A stretch of 6,961 nucleotides of DNA, from the NCBI GenBank assembly GCA_900549245.1, contig URNQ01000094.1, positions 1 through 6,961 of the forward strand, in the 5' to 3' direction. The DNA is from an uncultured Collinsella sp. (GTDB taxonomy: Bacteria > Actinomycetota > Coriobacteriia > Coriobacteriales > Coriobacteriaceae). Positions within the stretch are counted from its first letter, which is position 1. Every line of letters starts with the position of its first letter. The notes below the pieces were generated by a model that was given only the letters and a program-made list of their open reading frames with translations, was not told the DNA's origin and searched no databases. The translations under genes were made by a program, and so were the position numbers. Below are positions 4,329-6,961 of the stretch, in pieces.

Positions 4329-5072
4329 ATGCAGACGGTCTATCGGGTATACGAGGGAACGCGCGAGCCGCATCGGCTTTCCGTCGCGCGGCCGGCCGGG
4401 GGGCTCGCACGCCATAGCCTGGCTTTGATCCCGACCGAGACCGTCTACGGTGTCGCCGTGGCAGTCAACGCCTTCTCGGACGCCGTGCCCCAAGATACAA
4501 GCGAATTCCCATCGTGGCCGCGCGATCCGCAGGCTGCCGTCAATGGCGCCGCAGTTCCTGCGCTCGGCACCGGCTATCGCCGTATCTTCACTCTCAAGCA
4601 ACGTGAACTCACGCAAACCGTCGCTTGGCTGGTCGATGGCGTCGAAGCACTCGACCGCTATGGCGTGGATATCCCGGAAGATGCCCGCATACTCGCGCGA
4701 CGATGCTGGCCGGGAGCCCTGACTATCGTGGTCAAGGCAGCCCCCTGCGTGCCGACCTTTATGCGCGCTGCCGACGACACGGTGGCACTTCGCGCTTCGG
4801 CCTCGCCCGTGGTGCAGGCGCTCATTCGCACCTGTGGCAGCCCCCTTGCCTGCACCAGCGCCAACACGCATGGCGCGCCCGCGCCGGCAAGTTTTATCAC
4901 GGTGGAGGGTCGCATCCTGGAGGGGGTCGATGTTGCCGTCGACGCCGGTGAGACCCCGTGTCGCGACGCCTCGACCATCGTGTCGTTTCAGCACGGCGAG
5001 CTCCAGATCCTGCGCCAAGGCGCACTTCCCGCATCAGAGATCGAACGGGTCCTGTCCGACCCGATGCAATAG
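4329..5072 (+). CDS. tsaC: Sua5/YrdC-family threonylcarbamoyl-AMP synthase (putative)
   Basis: Members of this family condense L-threonine, bicarbonate and ATP to threonylcarbamoyl-AMP, the donor for the t6A modification at position 37 of ANN-decoding tRNAs. The 247-residue product shows the core signatures in order: IPTETVYG (34-41), RRIFTLKQR (84-92, matching the IKxR nucleotide-binding region), RCWPGALTIVVKA (125-137), TVALRAS (151-157), PLACTSANTHGAP (172-184) and ASTIVSF (214-220). It lacks the extra C-terminal Sua5 domain, so it is of the short YrdC/TsaC type. Odd features: about 45 residues separate TETVYG from the KxR motif, roughly twice the usual distance, and the TSAN block reads TSANTHG rather than TSANxSG. 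The start has TAAGGGG 11 nt upstream. The stop codon adjoins the glpK ribosome site, so the two are probably co-transcribed. A YciO-like paralogue with a different role cannot be excluded. Confidence 0.85.
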   Translation: MQTVYRVYEGTREPHRLSVARPAGGLARHSLALIPTETVYGVAVAVNAFSDAVPQDTSEFPSWPRDPQAAVNGAAVPALGTGYRRIFTLKQRELTQTVAWLVDGVEALDRYGVDIPEDARILARRCWPGALTIVVKAAPCVPTFMRAADDTVALRASASPVVQALIRTCGSPLACTSANTHGAPAPASFITVEGRILEGVDVAVDAGETPCRDASTIVSFQHGELQILRQGALPASEIERVLSDPMQ

Positions 5073-5085
5073 AAAGGTTTAAGCG

Positions 5086-6627
5086 ATGTCGTTGAATCTG
5101 GGCAGCCTGGGCATGGAAGATGCCTCGTTTGACTTTGGCGGTTCCTACATCATGGCGCTCGACTGCGGCACCACCTCGGTACTTGCGACCATCGTCGACG
5201 AGTACGGCTGCATCGTCGCGCAGGCACGTCGCAGCGTCAAAACCAGCTTCCCGCGTCCCGGTTGGGTAGAGCAAGACCCCATGGCGGTCCTTGCTAGCCA
5301 GATCGCCGTCATGATGGAAGTCCAGTTTAAGAGCGGTATCCACTCCGACCGCATTGCCGCCATCGGCATCTCCAACCAGCGCGAGACCACGGTGGTCTGG
5401 GATCGCGTGAGCGGTCAGCCGATCTATAACGCTATCGTATGGCAGTGCCGCCGTACCGCACCTCTGATCGACGAGCTTGTCGAGCAGGGCGCAGAAGGGC
5501 TGGTGCGCTCCCGCACGGGACTCACGCTCGACCCGTATTTCTCGGCCTCCAAGGTGCAGTGGATTCTCGACAACGTCGACGGTGCACGCGAAAGCGCGGC
5601 GACGGGCGACCTCATGTTTGGCACCATCGACACCTGGCTCATCTACAACCTCACCGGTGGCCAGGTCTTTGCCACCGACTACACCAATGCCAGCCGCACG
5701 GCACTCTTTAATATCCATACGCTCGATTGGGACGACGACCTGCTGGCACTCTTTGACGTTCCACGTTCCATGATGCCCGAGGTTCGCTGGAGCTCGGGCG
5801 ACTACGGCCGCGTCGCGAGCGACATCATGACCAACATGCCGCCCATCATGGGCGTGGCGGGTGACCAACAGGCGTCGCTGTTCGGCCACTGCTGTTTCCG
5901 TCCCGGCCAGACCAAAAACACCTATGGCACGGGTTGCTTTATGCTCATGAACACCGGCGACGAGATCGTCGAATCCAAGAATGGCCTGGTCTCCACCATC
6001 GGTATCGCTGCGGACGGCAAAGTCAGCTATGCGCTCGAGGGCTCTATTTTTGCCGCCGGCTCAACGATGAACTGGCTTCGCAACAACATGGGCATCATCT
6101 CGAGCGTGAGCGAGTCGGCACAACTCGCTGCTTCGATTAGCGACAACGAGGGCTGCTACTTCGTTCCCGCCTTTGCGGGTTTGGGTGCTCCCTGGTGGGA
6201 CCCGCATGCTCGCGGTATCGTGTGCGGTCTGACCGGCGCCTCGAGCCGTGCGACCATCGTACGTGCCGCCTGCGAATCCATGGCATATCAGAGCTACGAC
6301 GTGCTGCGCGCCATGGAGCAGGACGTGGGGCTTTCGATTGAGCGCCTGTCTGTCGATGGCGGTGCCTCGCGCAACGAGTTCATCATGCAATTCCAGGCCG
6401 ACCTGCTGGATATCCCCGTGCTGCAATGCGAGACGGTGGAGACCACGGCAATCGGTGCCGCGTACTTGGCGGGTCTTGCCGTCGGCTATTGGGAAGACCT
6501 GGAAGAGCTGGAGCAAAATGCCCAGATCGTTAGGACCTTCCTTCCCCACATGTCCGCCGAGCGCCGCGAGCAAAACCTTGCGGGCTGGCGTGATGCAGTC
6601 AGGCGCTCGCTCAGCACCTCACAGTAG
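5086..6627 (+). CDS. glpK: Glycerol kinase
   Basis: GlpK phosphorylates glycerol with ATP to sn-glycerol 3-phosphate, trapping glycerol for catabolism or lipid synthesis. The 513-residue product is a full-length FGGY kinase: ATP-site DCGTTS (26-31), FPRPGWVEQDPM (55-66), glycerol-contacting NQRET (97-101), AIVWQCRRTA (116-125), DPYFS (149-153), GTIDTWLI (179-186), TDYTNASRTALFNIHTLDWD (197-216), catalytic Asp in GDQQ (D260), KNTYGTGCFMLMNTG (277-291), GLGAPWWDPHARG (365-377) and VDGGASRNEFIMQFQADL (423-440). The usual DQGTTS is DCGTTS here and the usual GLTRG reads GLTGA. The loop between YG and GVAGDQQ (241-256) lacks the histidine phosphorylated by HPr in some Firmicutes and the fructose-bisphosphate loop of E. 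coli. AGAAAGG (5071-5077) overlaps the preceding stop codon, suggesting coupling. About 19 residues precede the core, so a start at 5152 is a less likely alternative. Confidence 0.95.
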   Translation: MSLNLGSLGMEDASFDFGGSYIMALDCGTTSVLATIVDEYGCIVAQARRSVKTSFPRPGWVEQDPMAVLASQIAVMMEVQFKSGIHSDRIAAIGISNQRETTVVWDRVSGQPIYNAIVWQCRRTAPLIDELVEQGAEGLVRSRTGLTLDPYFSASKVQWILDNVDGARESAATGDLMFGTIDTWLIYNLTGGQVFATDYTNASRTALFNIHTLDWDDDLLALFDVPRSMMPEVRWSSGDYGRVASDIMTNMPPIMGVAGDQQASLFGHCCFRPGQTKNTYGTGCFMLMNTGDEIVESKNGLVSTIGIAADGKVSYALEGSIFAAGSTMNWLRNNMGIISSVSESAQLAASISDNEGCYFVPAFAGLGAPWWDPHARGIVCGLTGASSRATIVRAACESMAYQSYDVLRAMEQDVGLSIERLSVDGGASRNEFIMQFQADLLDIPVLQCETVETTAIGAAYLAGLAVGYWEDLEELEQNAQIVRTFLPHMSAERREQNLAGWRDAVRRSLSTSQ

Positions 6628-6660
6628 GGCTGCGATGGGCTGCTCGATACAACAAACCGC

Positions 6661-6731
6661 TAAACTAATGCATGGCGTGCGGCGGCAACATTGCTGCACA
6701 CCTTGTCAGCAAGGCCGTTTTGCGGCCGCAA
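6661..6731 (+). promoter_or_regulatory. Possible upp leader: weak -10, bulged hairpin and 12-bp palindrome
   Basis: The 123-bp gap between glpK and upp holds TAAACT (6661-6666), a weak -10 candidate without a clear -35. It also holds a hairpin TTGCTG-c-ACA (6691-6700)/TGT-CAGCAA (6704-6712) with a 3-nt loop and one bulged C, and a perfect palindrome TTGCGGCCGCAA (6720-6731) just before the upp ribosome site. GGCCG-TTTTG-CGGCC overlaps the palindrome as an alternative stem. No classical T-tailed terminator for glpK is visible. The structures are seen; promoter and regulatory roles are speculative. Confidence 0.35.
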
Positions 6732-6750
6732 CGAAAGGGGCAATCAATCC

Positions 6751-6961
6751 ATGACCGTCACCTACGATGCGTCCCGTGTGACGCTTGTCGATCACCCGCT
6801 CGTCCAGCACAAGCTGTCGATCCTGCGCGACAAAAACACCGGCACCAACCAGTTCCGTCAGCTCGTGCGCGAACTCGCGCTTTTTGACGGCTACGAGGCC
6901 ATGCGCGCCCTGCCTATGGAAGACGTCGAGGTCGAGACCCCTATCACCACCGCAACGTTTA
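6751..6961 (+). CDS. upp: Uracil phosphoribosyltransferase, N-terminal part (runs off the window)
   Basis: Upp salvages uracil by joining it to PRPP to give UMP. Only the first 70 codons are present, with no stop, because the window ends inside the gene. The N-terminus matches the family closely: DHPLVQHKLSILRDKNTGTN followed by QFRQLVRELALFDGYEA and VETPITTATF, the segment that precedes the PRPP-binding region in the full protein (about 210 residues). The PRPP loop itself lies beyond the window and cannot be checked. AAAGGGG (6734-6740) lies 10 nt upstream of the ATG. The 123-bp gap after glpK suggests possible independent expression. Confidence 0.93.
   Translation, partial: MTVTYDASRVTLVDHPLVQHKLSILRDKNTGTNQFRQLVRELALFDGYEAMRALPMEDVEVETPITTATF

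Noticed and set aside
4206..5018. 270-codon - strand open frame opposite the Sua5-family gene
   Set aside because: Shadow frame: the + strand product has ordered YrdC family motifs, whereas the - strand product has none.
4897..5889. 330-codon - strand open frame opposite glpK
   Set aside because: Shadow of glpK; no family motifs, and it spans the boundary between two real + strand genes.
1..6961. CRISPR arrays, tRNA or rRNA genes
   Set aside because: No regularly spaced repeats of 24-37 bp, no recognisable tRNA TPsiC-loop pattern, and no rRNA-like sequence was noticed on reading.

Overview
The window (about 7 kb, GC-rich in its genes) looks like a chromosomal segment of a Coriobacteriia species. 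Collinsella or a close relative is the best guess, based on codon use, the style of the encoded proteins and the gene neighbourhood. This taxonomic call is inferred from recalled family resemblance and was not checked by any search. All intact genes lie on the + strand.

Layout: (1) Positions 27-277 hold a decayed, internally deleted transposase remnant on the - strand, followed by about 340 bp without a recognisable gene. (2) prfA (616-1683) encodes peptide chain release factor 1. It is followed by a perfect hairpin, a bidirectional rho-independent terminator and an outer inverted repeat. (3) Next is about 480 bp of AT-richer intergenic DNA with a long inverted repeat that resembles a dispersed genomic repeat, ending in a promoter. 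(4) prmC (2274-3482) encodes the methyltransferase that modifies the GGQ glutamine of release factors. It carries an unusual Ala/Glu-rich insert of roughly 100 residues. (5) A hicA-hicB toxin-antitoxin pair (3551-4194) follows, with its own very AT-rich promoter/operator starting right at the prmC stop codon. (6) A Sua5/YrdC-family gene (4329-5072) is presumed to make threonylcarbamoyl-AMP for the tRNA t6A modification. (7) glpK (5086-6627), glycerol kinase, is probably translationally linked to it. (8) The window ends in the first 70 codons of upp, uracil phosphoribosyltransferase.

How the genes fit together: prfA, prmC and the Sua5-family gene form a translation-fidelity cluster often kept together in Gram-positive bacteria (release factor, its modifying enzyme, and a tRNA-modification enzyme for ANN-decoding tRNAs). 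Here prfA and prmC are separated by a terminator and a repeat-rich spacer, and the toxin-antitoxin pair sits between prmC and the Sua5-family gene. This makes the locus look like a conserved core repeatedly entered by accessory DNA. glpK and upp are metabolic neighbours with no obvious mechanistic link to the cluster.

Nothing here is clearly a new multi-gene system. The items most worth a second look are the PrmC insert, the HicB C-terminal DNA-binding module with its two nested operator palindromes, the repeat-like element upstream of prmC, the altered nucleotide-binding and regulatory regions of GlpK, and the recurring CCAGAGCG inverted repeats in two intergenic regions.
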